Source: Vibrionaceae bacterium
GTDB lineage: Bacteria; Pseudomonadota; Gammaproteobacteria; Enterobacterales; Vibrionaceae
Direction of reading: 5' to 3'
Assembly: GCA_018222805.1 (NCBI GenBank)
Contig: JAAEZQ010000033.1
Location: 1-39,955, forward strand
Length of the DNA: 39,955 bases
Shown here: piece after piece, positions 16,981 through 25,308 of the stretch
How the letters are laid out: every line of letters starts with the position of its first letter
Position numbering within the stretch: the first letter of the stretch is position 1
Translations under genes and position numbers: made by a program
The notes under the pieces: generated by a model
Databases searched by the model: none
Seen by the model: only the letters and a program-made list of their open reading frames with translations
What the model was told of the DNA's origin: nothing

Positions 16981-17964
16981 ATGGATAACGTAACGAACCC
17001 TGAAGTGATTCTCTCAGTAAAGAATCTGGTGAAAGACTTTCCACTGGGACAGTCATCAAAAAATAACCTAATGCGTGCGGTGAATGATGTGTCATTTGAG
17101 CTGCGTAAAGGTGAAGCTTTGGCCATTGTTGGTGAGTCCGGCTCTGGAAAAAGTACTGGTGCCCGCGTTTTGACGCGGATCTACGATAAAACCGATGGCA
17201 ATGTGACCTTTAAAGGCCAAGAGCTGGGCGAATACATCAAAGAGCACGGTGAATTAGAATATGCGCGCCAGGTGCAGATGATTTTTCAAGACCCGTTTGG
17301 TTCTCTAAACCCAGTGCATACCATTTACCACCATATCGCACGTCCGCTGATGATTCACAATCGCGCCGGAAAAGACGCGATTCCTAAGCTTGTGTATGAG
17401 TTACTTGATTTGGTCGGCCTTTCTCCTGTCAAAGAAACCGCAGAAAAGTATCCGCATGAACTGAGTGGCGGCCAACGTCAGCGAGTGGCAATTGCTCGTG
17501 CAATAGCAGTCGATCCGGAAGTGATACTCGCGGACGAGCCAATTTCTATGCTGGATGTATCGGTACGTTTGGGCATCTTAAACCTGATGTCGGATCTAAA
17601 AGACAAACATGGCATTTCTTTCATGTATATCACTCACGATATCGCCACTGCCCGTTACTTCGCTGAGAAAACCGCAGTGATGTACGTTGGTCATATGGTG
17701 GAGTGGGGCAGCAGTGATAGCGTGACGCAGAACCCGCAGCATCCTTATTCGCAACTGCTACTCTCGGCCGTACCGGAAGTGGGTAATTCAGGCAAGCGTG
17801 AATTAATGGCGAAGAAAGGCGACATCCCATTGTGGAAGCCAAGCAGTGTTGGTTGCCCGTTTGCTACCCGTTGCCTGAAAGCGACCGAAGTTTGTACGCA
17901 ATCGGTACCTGAGCCGACCAAAGTGGCTGAAGATCATTACGCACGTTGTCACCACCTAGGATAA
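16981..17964 (+). CDS. ABC transporter ATPase, DppF/OppF type
   Basis: A 327-residue partner ATPase. Walker A is GESGSGKS at 51-58, the signature LSGGQRQRVAIARAIAVDPEVILADEP gives C-loop and Walker B together, and YITHDIATARYFAEK is the switch region. The C-terminal cysteine patch (CPFATRC, EVC, ARCH) matches the extension in its partner. GGGAG lies directly upstream of the ATG. It is the last transporter gene; a LacI-type operator separates it from the phosphorylase gene. Confidence 0.93.
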   Translation: MDNVTNPEVILSVKNLVKDFPLGQSSKNNLMRAVNDVSFELRKGEALAIVGESGSGKSTGARVLTRIYDKTDGNVTFKGQELGEYIKEHGELEYARQVQMIFQDPFGSLNPVHTIYHHIARPLMIHNRAGKDAIPKLVYELLDLVGLSPVKETAEKYPHELSGGQRQRVAIARAIAVDPEVILADEPISMLDVSVRLGILNLMSDLKDKHGISFMYITHDIATARYFAEKTAVMYVGHMVEWGSSDSVTQNPQHPYSQLLLSAVPEVGNSGKRELMAKKGDIPLWKPSSVGCPFATRCLKATEVCTQSVPEPTKVAEDHYARCHHLG

Positions 17965-17999
17965 ATAACTCAAATTACTCTATAAAAAAAGCGCAAAAA

Positions 18000-18011
18000 G
18001 AAAGCGCTTTC
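18000..18011. promoter_or_regulatory. LacI-type operator inside the transporter-phosphorylase unit
   Basis: A perfect GAAAGC-GCTTTC stands in the 67-base gap between the last ATPase gene and the phosphorylase, 20 bases before the phosphorylase ATG. It implies a second, internal promoter under the same repressor, or a roadblock for read-through transcripts. Confidence 0.8.
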
Positions 18012-18031
18012 ATAGATATCGGAAGAAGATT

Positions 18032-21000
18032 ATGACTTTTGAACATTATTCTTGCCCTGCCGTAGAGGGAAGTTTCGTCGACTTAGATGGCGAGCGCTAT
18101 TACAAGATTTCACATGTCGACCAAATGACCCCGTTTTTCATCAGTGTCGTGTCAGCTAGTGACCATTGGCTATTTATTTCATCCACGGGCAGTTTGTCGG
18201 CGGGTCGTATTCGTCCAGAGAACGCCCTGTTCCCTTACAAATCCGTCGACCACATTCATGAGAGCGCGGAAAACACCGGTTCGAAAACCATCGTTAAAGT
18301 GGCGCGTGAACAAGGCGTTGCCATGTGGGAACCATTCAATCGCCACCATGATGGCTTGTACCAAGTTGAACGTCATCTGTACAAAAATACCATTGGCGAC
18401 AAGATTGTTTTTGAAGAGCTTAACCACACGTTAAGTCTAAAATTTCAATACAGCTGGAACACCAGCGAAGAGTTTGGCTTTGTTCGTCGCTCGCAAATCA
18501 CCGACCTATCAGGCTCGACTCGAGAGATTGAGCTGATTGACGGCCTCCAAAACTTATTGCCATCTGGCGCGCCATTGTCTGCGTTGCAAACACGCAGCGC
18601 TTTAGTGGATGCCTACAAATGGAATGAGTTGCTAGATGGCAGTTCACTTGCTTTGTTTACCATGTACGCGAAACTCAGTGATCGTGCTGAGCCGGCCGAA
18701 TCTTTGCTGGCCACGACAGTGTTCAGTGTCGACAACGATTACGGTCAGCGTCTACTAAGCAGCGGTCAATTGAACGCTTTCCGCCAAGGGTGTGCAATCA
18801 ACAATGAAACCCTGACAAAAGGCGTGCGTGGCAGCTACTTGATCCACAAAACCATCAAACTTGAAGCAAATCAGAGCAAGTCTTGGTTGATCATTGCTGA
18901 TATCGATAAGAGCCACAGTGATATAACGGCTATGCGCAACCGTCTTGCGCAGCCAGTGAACATGACGCAGTACGTTGAGCAGAGCATTGCCGCCAACCAG
19001 AAAGAACTGATCAGTTTGATGTCGGGTGCGGATGCGTGGCAAATCACCGCAGAAGAAGAAACCAGCGTGCACCATTACGCTAACGTGCTGTTTAACAACA
19101 TGCGTGGCGGTGTATTTGAGAATAACTACACCTTAGATAAAAAAGACGTGCTGGCGACGATTCGTAACGCCAACCGTATTGTGTTTGAACGTCATGCTGG
19201 GTTGTTTGCTGATTTACCCGAACAGTTCACACACGCTGAGCTGGTGCAACTGGCTAAACAGAGCGACGACGCGCAGTTGATTCGTTTGAGCTACGAGTAC
19301 TTACCGCTGACATTTGGCCGCCGTCACGGTGACCCAAGCCGTCCGTGGAACCACTACGAAATTAAACTTAAAGATGAAAACGGTGAGCGCTTGCTTTCTT
19401 ACCAAGGTAACTGGCGTGACATCTTCCAAAACTGGGAGGCGATTGCTCTGAGTTACCCTGGTTTCATCCAGTCTTTTTTGGCCAAGTTTGTTAACGCTTC
19501 AACGGTAGACGGCTACAACCCATACCGTATTACCAAAGATGGTATTGATTGGGAGATGCTAGAGCCGGATGACCCATGGAGCAACATCGGTTACTGGGGC
19601 GATCACCAAATCATTTATTTGCTCAAGTTCCTAGAATTGGCAGACAAATATCAACGAGACGATCTACTGGAATTGATGCAATCGGACATCTTTAGTTACG
19701 CTAATGTACCTTATGAATTGTGTGACGTTGATAAATTGTTTGCTAATCCAAAAGACACGGTGACGTTTAACGATGTGCTGCAAGAGAACATTGAAAAGCG
19801 CGTGGATGCAATGGGCAGCGATGGTCGCCTTGTTCTAGAGAGCAACAACGATGTTTACATGGTTAACCTGACGGAAAAAGTGTTGGTTCCTCTGTTGGCA
19901 AAACTGAGCAACTTGGTGTTGGATGGTGGTATTTGGCTAAATACCCAACGCCCAGAATGGAACGATGCGAACAATGCAATTGTAGGCAATGGCTTGTCGA
20001 TGGTGACGCTGTACTACATGCGCCGTTATGTGGCCTTCTTGCAGAATCTGCTAGCGGATGCGCCAGCTAGCGTAAATATGTCGAAAGAAGTATTCGAATG
20101 GTTACTGTCTACCACGCGTATTTTGTCTGACGCTGCCAAAGAAATTCGTCAGGAAACGGTTACACGTCAAACACGCAAAGCGATTCTTACTCAACTGGAA
20201 AAAGCGGCAGAAAACTTCCGCCAGCGTGTATATCGTGTGAATGGCTTCTCAGGAAAAACTACGGTAGAAGCTTCTGCAATTAAGCAGTTACTTGAGGTGA
20301 GCTTAACCGTGCTCGATGCCAGCATTGCAAGCAATGTGCGTGAAGATGGTTTGTTTAATGCCTATAACATCCTGACTTACTCCGCAGAGAGCCTGAAGGT
20401 TGAAGAACTGTACCCAATGTTGGAAGGGCAAGTGGCGGTACTGAGTGCCGGCGTATTGACGCCAGCACAAGCGGTAACCTTGCTAGATAACTTGTTTGCG
20501 AGTGATATGTATCGCGCGGATCAAAACAGTTTCATGCTGTATCCAGATCGTGACTTAAGCACGTTTATGAACAAGAACTGCTTAACCGAGGAGCAAATTC
20601 AAGCGACACCAGCACTAAGTAAAATGCTTGGTAATGGCGATCAACGTTTAGTCAGCAAAGATGAACAAGGTCAGTTCCATTTCCATGCTGGTTTAGAAAA
20701 TAATGGCTATTTACAGGCGCAGATCCAGCAATTACGTGCCGACTATAGCGATGTCACCGATGATGAGTGGGAAAGCGTTGAAGCGCTCTACGAGGACGTG
20801 TTTAACCACAAAGCCTTTACGGGGCGTTCAGGTACCATGTTCGGTTACGAGGGGTTGGGCTGTATTTACTGGCACATGGTGTCTAAGTTGTTGCTTGCAG
20901 TGCAGGAAAACTACTTGGTAGCACGCGAGTTGGACGCTAACAGTATAGAAACGCAGAAATTGGCCGAATACTACTACCGAGTACGCGCTGGAATAGGATT

Positions 21001-21481
21001 CAACAAAACGCCTGAGAACTATGGGGCATTTCCAACTGACCCATATTCACACACGCCAAAACATGCAGGTGCGCAGCAACCTGGCATGACGGGGCAAGTG
21101 AAAGAGGAGATCATTACGCGTTTCACGGAACTAGGCATTATGGTAAACAATGGTGAGATTCATATCGAACCTAGCTTGCTGAATCGTAATGAGTTTCTTT
21201 CTGAATCAACCTCGTTCTCTTGTCAGAGCGTGGCAGGCAATACACAAAGCTACGTGATAGACAAAGATCAGCTGGCGTTTACACTTTGCCAAGTGCCATT
21301 TGTGTATCAGTTGGTGGATGATGACCTGAAGGCAGGTGTGGTCTTTACTCATGCTAATGGTCAGCAGGATGTATTAGAAGGACTCACTATTTCGCACTCT
21401 TTGAGCGACAGTATTTTCTCTCGCTCAGGAAAAATCGAGAAAGTTGTGGTGTCGATACCAGAGTCGCTACTGCGAGTGTAA
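18032..21481 (+). CDS. Clan GH-Q glycoside phosphorylase, probable beta-1,3-glucan phosphorylase (GH149/GH161-like)
   Basis: A 1149-residue cytoplasmic protein (no signal peptide; GGAAGAAG before the ATG). The N-terminal part, with FISVVSASDHWLFISSTG and the ENALFPYKSVDHI stretch, is a beta-sandwich seen in GH94-like phosphorylases and their relatives. The (alpha/alpha)6 barrel carries RPEWNDANNAIVGNG, in which Asp645 matches the general acid in the WND motif of cellobiose phosphorylase. GH94 enzymes are about 800 residues, so this is too long for cellobiose or chitobiose phosphorylase. The size and motifs fit GH149 or GH161, which break beta-1,3-gluco-oligosaccharides with phosphate to give alpha-glucose 1-phosphate. 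I cannot decide between the two families by eye. It is the last gene after the oligosaccharide importer and has its own operator. Confidence 0.75.
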   Translation: MTFEHYSCPAVEGSFVDLDGERYYKISHVDQMTPFFISVVSASDHWLFISSTGSLSAGRIRPENALFPYKSVDHIHESAENTGSKTIVKVAREQGVAMWEPFNRHHDGLYQVERHLYKNTIGDKIVFEELNHTLSLKFQYSWNTSEEFGFVRRSQITDLSGSTREIELIDGLQNLLPSGAPLSALQTRSALVDAYKWNELLDGSSLALFTMYAKLSDRAEPAESLLATTVFSVDNDYGQRLLSSGQLNAFRQGCAINNETLTKGVRGSYLIHKTIKLEANQSKSWLIIADIDKSHSDITAMRNRLAQPVNMTQYVEQSIAANQKELISLMSGADAWQITAEEETSVHHYANVLFNNMRGGVFENNYTLDKKDVLATIRNANRIVFERHAGLFADLPEQFTHAELVQLAKQSDDAQLIRLSYEYLPLTFGRRHGDPSRPWNHYEIKLKDENGERLLSYQGNWRDIFQNWEAIALSYPGFIQSFLAKFVNASTVDGYNPYRITKDGIDWEMLEPDDPWSNIGYWGDHQIIYLLKFLELADKYQRDDLLELMQSDIFSYANVPYELCDVDKLFANPKDTVTFNDVLQENIEKRVDAMGSDGRLVLESNNDVYMVNLTEKVLVPLLAKLSNLVLDGGIWLNTQRPEWNDANNAIVGNGLSMVTLYYMRRYVAFLQNLLADAPASVNMSKEVFEWLLSTTRILSDAAKEIRQETVTRQTRKAILTQLEKAAENFRQRVYRVNGFSGKTTVEASAIKQLLEVSLTVLDASIASNVREDGLFNAYNILTYSAESLKVEELYPMLEGQVAVLSAGVLTPAQAVTLLDNLFASDMYRADQNSFMLYPDRDLSTFMNKNCLTEEQIQATPALSKMLGNGDQRLVSKDEQGQFHFHAGLENNGYLQAQIQQLRADYSDVTDDEWESVEALYEDVFNHKAFTGRSGTMFGYEGLGCIYWHMVSKLLLAVQENYLVARELDANSIETQKLAEYYYRVRAGIGFNKTPENYGAFPTDPYSHTPKHAGAQQPGMTGQVKEEIITRFTELGIMVNNGEIHIEPSLLNRNEFLSESTSFSCQSVAGNTQSYVIDKDQLAFTLCQVPFVYQLVDDDLKAGVVFTHANGQQDVLEGLTISHSLSDSIFSRSGKIEKVVVSIPESLLRV

Positions 21482-21497
21482 TTTGCTCTCTTAAAGT

Positions 21498-21530
21498 AAA
21501 GGCCCCGATGTGATATCGGGGCCTTTTTGA
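21498..21530 (+). terminator. Rho-independent terminator after the phosphorylase gene
   Basis: AAAGGCCCCGAT (21498-21509) pairs with ATCGGGGCCTTT (21515-21526), loop GTGAT, followed by further T's. The A-rich left side could also serve the convergent lacI gene. Confidence 0.95.
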
Positions 21531-21577
21531 TTTTTGGCGAGTAGCTTGAAGTGTGGTTTGTCTTGCGTGAAATCGAG

Positions 21578-22573
21578 TTAACGAATACAAACAGACTCTC
21601 GTACTATCAACTCCGGAGTCAGTTTGCGCTTAAGTGGGTATTTTTGTTTGTGCACCAAAGCCCAAACGCCTTTCGCGGCTTCGCAGCCCATTTCTTTCAC
21701 CGGGAAGTTTACCGTTGTCAGTTTTGGTCGAATGTGTTGACTGTGGGTATCGTTATCGAATCCAACCACGGAAATGTCTTTGCCAATCTCTAAGCCACGC
21801 TCATATGCCACGTCATAAACTGCCAGTGCAATGTGGTCGTTTTGGCAGAAAATAGCGGAAATATCGTTATCTCTATCCAGCAATCGGCGTGCTGCTTCGT
21901 GGTTGCCTACGTGGTCGAAACGTCCCTCAACAATCAAGTTAGCGTTGTACGCAATGCCAAATTCAGCCAGGGCATTTCGGTAGCCTTGCAATCGATCGCG
22001 GCTGTCTATTTTGCTTAACTGGCCGGTAATACAAGCGACTTTGGTGTGTCCGCGTTCAAGCATGTGTTTGGTGGCTAGATAACCGCCAAGTTCGTTGTCG
22101 ATAAAGATGCATTTGTCAGCCACTTCAGGGATATAGCGGTTTAGCACAATGGTGGCCGGGGTTTGTTTGATAACCTCGATAAGTTCATCGTCTGACAACA
22201 TATCCGAATGGATAATCAGGCCATCAACTTGTTTGGAGCGCAGGAAGTTGATTGAGTCAATCTCTCTTGCATGAGACTCTAAACCACTAGTCACGATAAG
22301 GTGGTTATTGCTCTCACGAACCGTATTTTCGACATTGTGCATTAGTGGGCCATAAAAAGGGCCGTCTAATGAGCCTACCAACATACCAATGCTGTTCGAG
22401 CGGCTGGACGCCAGTGCTTGGGCAAACGCATTCGGTTTATAGCCAAGCTTTTCAATCGCATCAAACACTTTTTTTCGGTTGGCCTCTTTTACCGTCGGGT
22501 GACCATTCAGGGCTCGTGAAACGGTTGACTGAGAAACTTTTGCTAACTCAGAGACTTCTTTTATCGTGATCAA
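21578..22573 (-). CDS. LacI-family transcriptional regulator, third of three
   Basis: A 331-residue repressor: helix-turn-helix ITIKEVSELAKVSQSTVSRALN, hinge ending ALASSRSNS, then a sugar-binding-like domain. The TTG at 22573 gives MITIKEV, the normal LacI start, with AAGG nine bases upstream. The longer frame from 22627 adds eighteen residues of no known pattern. It is very similar in layout and wording to the first LacI (SQATVSR, SQSTVSR; ALASSR in both), suggesting duplication or the same operator specificity. It is divergent from the GH16 gene, with two operators in between, so autoregulation together with laminarinase control is likely. Confidence 0.88.
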   Translation of the reverse strand: MITIKEVSELAKVSQSTVSRALNGHPTVKEANRKKVFDAIEKLGYKPNAFAQALASSRSNSIGMLVGSLDGPFYGPLMHNVENTVRESNNHLIVTSGLESHAREIDSINFLRSKQVDGLIIHSDMLSDDELIEVIKQTPATIVLNRYIPEVADKCIFIDNELGGYLATKHMLERGHTKVACITGQLSKIDSRDRLQGYRNALAEFGIAYNANLIVEGRFDHVGNHEAARRLLDRDNDISAIFCQNDHIALAVYDVAYERGLEIGKDISVVGFDNDTHSQHIRPKLTTVNFPVKEMGCEAAKGVWALVHKQKYPLKRKLTPELIVRESVCIR

Positions 22574-22746
22574 TGGTAAGTACCTTATCCATATGAAATA
22601 TTGAGCTATGTTACTCGCCGTTCCCAATTCCTCATAGGGAAAGTGTCACATTTGTCGATATCGTTCCTCTAACTGACAGAGTTACGTTAGTGACAAATAT
22701 GAGCTCATTGCTCTTAGGTGAATTTACTGCAATGTGATCTTAAACG

Positions 22747-22762
22747 AAAGAAAGTGCTTTCT
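22747..22762. promoter_or_regulatory. LacI-type operator (one mismatch) in the lacI-GH16 divergent region
   Basis: GAAAGT-GCTTTC (22750-22761), one base off the perfect core, flanked by AAA/T. Centre 22755.5, about 180 bases upstream of the lacI start. Probably acts on the minus-strand lacI or as an auxiliary site for the GH16 promoter. Confidence 0.7.
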
Positions 22763-22922
22763 GGTGAATGGTGATCACATACTTAAATTTGAACCATTAC
22801 TAGACTTTATTAATCGAGGACGAATTCAAAATTACTTTTATATTTTCATTAAGTTAGAAGTAATTAGGTAAGTTAAGTAATTTACGGTGAGATGGATTAT
22901 CCATCTTTTTTATTACAATCAC

Positions 22923-22938
22923 AAGAAAGCGCTTTCTT
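22923..22938. promoter_or_regulatory. LacI-type operator just before the GH16 gene
   Basis: A 16-base perfect palindrome AAGAAAGCGCTTTCTT (centre 22930.5), 27 bases before the GH16 ATG and next to its AGGAG ribosome binding site. Promoter-blocking position. Confidence 0.85.
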
Positions 22939-22965
22939 TGATTGGTGCGATTAGGAGAACGAGAA

Positions 22966-24966
22966 ATGAAAAAGGACGTATTAGTGGTAGCCACTGGCTT
23001 ACTGTCTTTGACTCTAACGGGGTGTAACAGCAATTCAGAGGAGACTACAGATCTTAATGTCAGTAATGGTTGGTCATTAGTGTGGAGTGATGAGTTTGAT
23101 AGCACAGAGATCGACAGCGACAAATGGAGCCACGAGAAGAACTGCTGGGGCGGCGGTAACGCAGAGCAGCAGTGCTATGTCGATGATGCGAAGAACTCGT
23201 TTATTGAAGACGGCAAGCTGACAATTCGAGTTATCAAAGGGGATACTACGGGGCCAGATAGCGTGGAAGGCTCTGATGGGTACGGTGAAACCTTAAAGAC
23301 TTTACCGTATTCGTCGGCTCGCTTGCGTACCATGAACAAAGGCGACTGGAAATATGGTCGTTTTGAGGTACGCGCCAAACTACCGCAAGGACAGGGCACA
23401 TGGCCTGCAATATGGATGCTACCGACTGACTATGTTTACGGCGGATGGGCGGCATCAGGCGAGATTGACATCATGGAAGCGGTCAATCTTGGTACGACCT
23501 ATCAAGATAATGGGGTGACAAAGCCAGAGAATCGGGTACATGGCACGCTACACTACGGGAAAGCGTGGCCAAACAACGTTTATTCGGGTGAAGAATACGA
23601 CTTTGGTGATGAGCACATTAGCCCTGCAGACGATTTCCATACTTATGCGATTGAATGGGAACAAGGCGAAATTCGCTGGTATGTGGATGATGTTCATTAC
23701 GCAACTCAAACCAGTAAGGGCTGGTGGAGCCACTATCAGGATGAGGATGGCAACTGGGTAAGTGGTGCAGATGACGCGCCCTATAATCAAAAATTTCATC
23801 TAATTTTGAACCTAGCGATGGGCGGGAGCTGGCCTACTGCAGTTAATGAGGGGGGAATAGACTCAACGATCGAACAAGCAGAGATGCAAGTTGACTATGT
23901 TCGTGTTTACCAGTGCAGTGCTGATCCCGAAACTGGCAAAGGCTGTGCGACGCCTGTTTCGCAACAGGCGGTGATTAATGATGGCGTTGCCGAACCAGAT
24001 TTTCCAAGCGAGGTAGACCTTTCTGCTCTGACGCTATCTTTGTTTGAGTCTGGTAGTTTACTCGATGGCTTTAGCCTGAATGGTTGGGATGATGGCAGTA
24101 ATGACTCGCGTACCATCGTAGATGAAACCATCAATATATCCATTATCGACAATGGTAATGCTTACATCGAGTCACTAAATGGAGCGCTTGATATGAGCGA
24201 ATTTATTGGTGGCGAGTTGAACTTTGACCTAAGTTTGGTCTCTGGCAATGCAAGTTCTCTGGCGGTAAAAATGGACAGTGGCTATCCAGCGCTCGCACCG
24301 ATTGATATCCCGTTTTCTCAATTACCAGCAATGGGTGATTGGAAGTCATTTTCTTTCTCCGTCAATGACTTTATTGCTGCAGGCACCAATGGTTTCTCGA
24401 TAGAAGGGGTGAGTAATCCGGTCGTGTTTGAGCCAGTGAACAATGTGGATCTAGCCTTTAAAATCGACAATCTGGTGTTCACTAAACCACTGACAATGAT
24501 ATCTGATAGTCTTAATGATGGATTTACCCTCGATGGATATACGTCTGATGCGGCTGACAGTAGAGAGTTTGTTGATGGCGTATTGAATGCGCAGTTTAAC
24601 GGGACAGGGAATCTATTCTTTACCGCCGCATCGTCGTTAGATATGAGTCGATATGCCAACTGGAGACTATCTTTTGACCTGAATATCATGGCTCTGGGTA
24701 GCAATACCGATGTACTGATTAAGATGGACAGTGGCTGGCCAAATGTGAGTGACATTGCTTTGGGCGATACCACTCAAGGTCTACTAGCAGACGGTGAATG
24801 GCATACGTATACCATCGCAGTGGCTGATTTTATCGCTGCGGATAATCGTTTCTCGCCTGGGAGTCAATTTGATGTGACGAATGTGTCCAATCCCTTTGTA
24901 ATAGAAGGCTTAGGCGGTGAAAACCTTCACGTTCAGCTACGTAATATTCGCTTTGTTGCACCGTAA
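22966..24966 (+). CDS. GH16 endo-beta-1,3-glucanase (laminarinase) lipoprotein with two C-terminal modules
   Basis: A 666-residue secreted enzyme. The lipobox LTGC puts the lipidated cysteine at residue 20; Asn at +2 suggests the outer membrane. The GH16 domain (about 30-310) has the catalytic motif EIDIME with nucleophile Glu166, Asp168 and acid/base Glu171, of the beta-bulge form typical of laminarinases. It is followed by two related modules (about 345-505 and 510-666) that share DGF-L-G, DSR and KMDSG(Y/W)P. These look like the beta-sandwich domain found at the C-terminus of marine ExoP-type glucanases and may bind glucan. The ATG at 22966 has AGGAG eight bases upstream; a start at 22942 would spoil the signal peptide. 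It cuts laminarin outside the cell for the porin encoded next. Confidence 0.9.
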   Translation: MKKDVLVVATGLLSLTLTGCNSNSEETTDLNVSNGWSLVWSDEFDSTEIDSDKWSHEKNCWGGGNAEQQCYVDDAKNSFIEDGKLTIRVIKGDTTGPDSVEGSDGYGETLKTLPYSSARLRTMNKGDWKYGRFEVRAKLPQGQGTWPAIWMLPTDYVYGGWAASGEIDIMEAVNLGTTYQDNGVTKPENRVHGTLHYGKAWPNNVYSGEEYDFGDEHISPADDFHTYAIEWEQGEIRWYVDDVHYATQTSKGWWSHYQDEDGNWVSGADDAPYNQKFHLILNLAMGGSWPTAVNEGGIDSTIEQAEMQVDYVRVYQCSADPETGKGCATPVSQQAVINDGVAEPDFPSEVDLSALTLSLFESGSLLDGFSLNGWDDGSNDSRTIVDETINISIIDNGNAYIESLNGALDMSEFIGGELNFDLSLVSGNASSLAVKMDSGYPALAPIDIPFSQLPAMGDWKSFSFSVNDFIAAGTNGFSIEGVSNPVVFEPVNNVDLAFKIDNLVFTKPLTMISDSLNDGFTLDGYTSDAADSREFVDGVLNAQFNGTGNLFFTAASSLDMSRYANWRLSFDLNIMALGSNTDVLIKMDSGWPNVSDIALGDTTQGLLADGEWHTYTIAVADFIAADNRFSPGSQFDVTNVSNPFVIEGLGGENLHVQLRNIRFVAP

Positions 24967-24997
24967 TTTTTGAGAAGAAAAATACTTCATTTAGCTT

Positions 24998-25030
24998 AAG
25001 CTCGCTCTTGATTGGCGAGCTTTTTGTTTT
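24998..25030 (+). terminator. Rho-independent terminator after the GH16 gene
   Basis: AAGCTCGC (24998-25005) pairs with GCGAGCTT (25015-25022), followed by TTTGTTTTT. It separates the GH16 gene from the porin gene, which therefore has its own promoter. Confidence 0.9.
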
Positions 25031-25087
25031 TGGAAAGATCGGTTGTGTGTTAAGGATTAAATGTGCCGATGATGTGATCTGTACACT

Positions 25088-25103
25088 AAGAAAACGCTTT
25101 CTT
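25088..25103. promoter_or_regulatory. LacI-type operator (one mismatch), distal site before the porin gene
   Basis: GAAAAC-GCTTTC (25090-25101) with matching AA/TT flanks; one base off the perfect core. It lies 171 bases (centre to centre) upstream of the perfect site at 25258. Confidence 0.7.
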
Positions 25104-25257
25104 GGTGGTGTTGATCACGTTTTATCCGGTTTTTTGTCCATATAATGTCATCAAAAGCGCGGGGAAGTGGTTATTTGACCCTGTTTTTGGAAACTTCTGC
25201 CTTTGTTTCCAGTTGTATGGTCTTTTTACCCATTTCCGGCAAAAAAATTTGCCCCAT

Positions 25258-25275
25258 AAAGAAAGCGCTTTCTTT
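25258..25275. promoter_or_regulatory. LacI-type operator, proximal site before the porin gene
   Basis: An 18-base perfect palindrome, identical to the site at 12285, ending 33 bases before the porin ATG at 25309. The distance to the start codon is the same as for the binding-protein gene at 12336, suggesting a shared promoter design. Confidence 0.87.
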
Positions 25276-25308
25276 GGAAATGCAAAATATAATAATGATG
25301 GAGTTATC

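Noticed and set aside
18032..21481. Call as cellobiose or chitobiose phosphorylase (GH94)
   Set aside because: The protein is about 350 residues too long and lies in a laminarinase context; kept only as an alternative to be tested.
25102..25308. Upstream extension of the porin frame by 69 codons
   Set aside because: It crosses the distal flank and the perfect operator, would bury the clear signal peptide, and GGAG sits correctly before the ATG at 25309.
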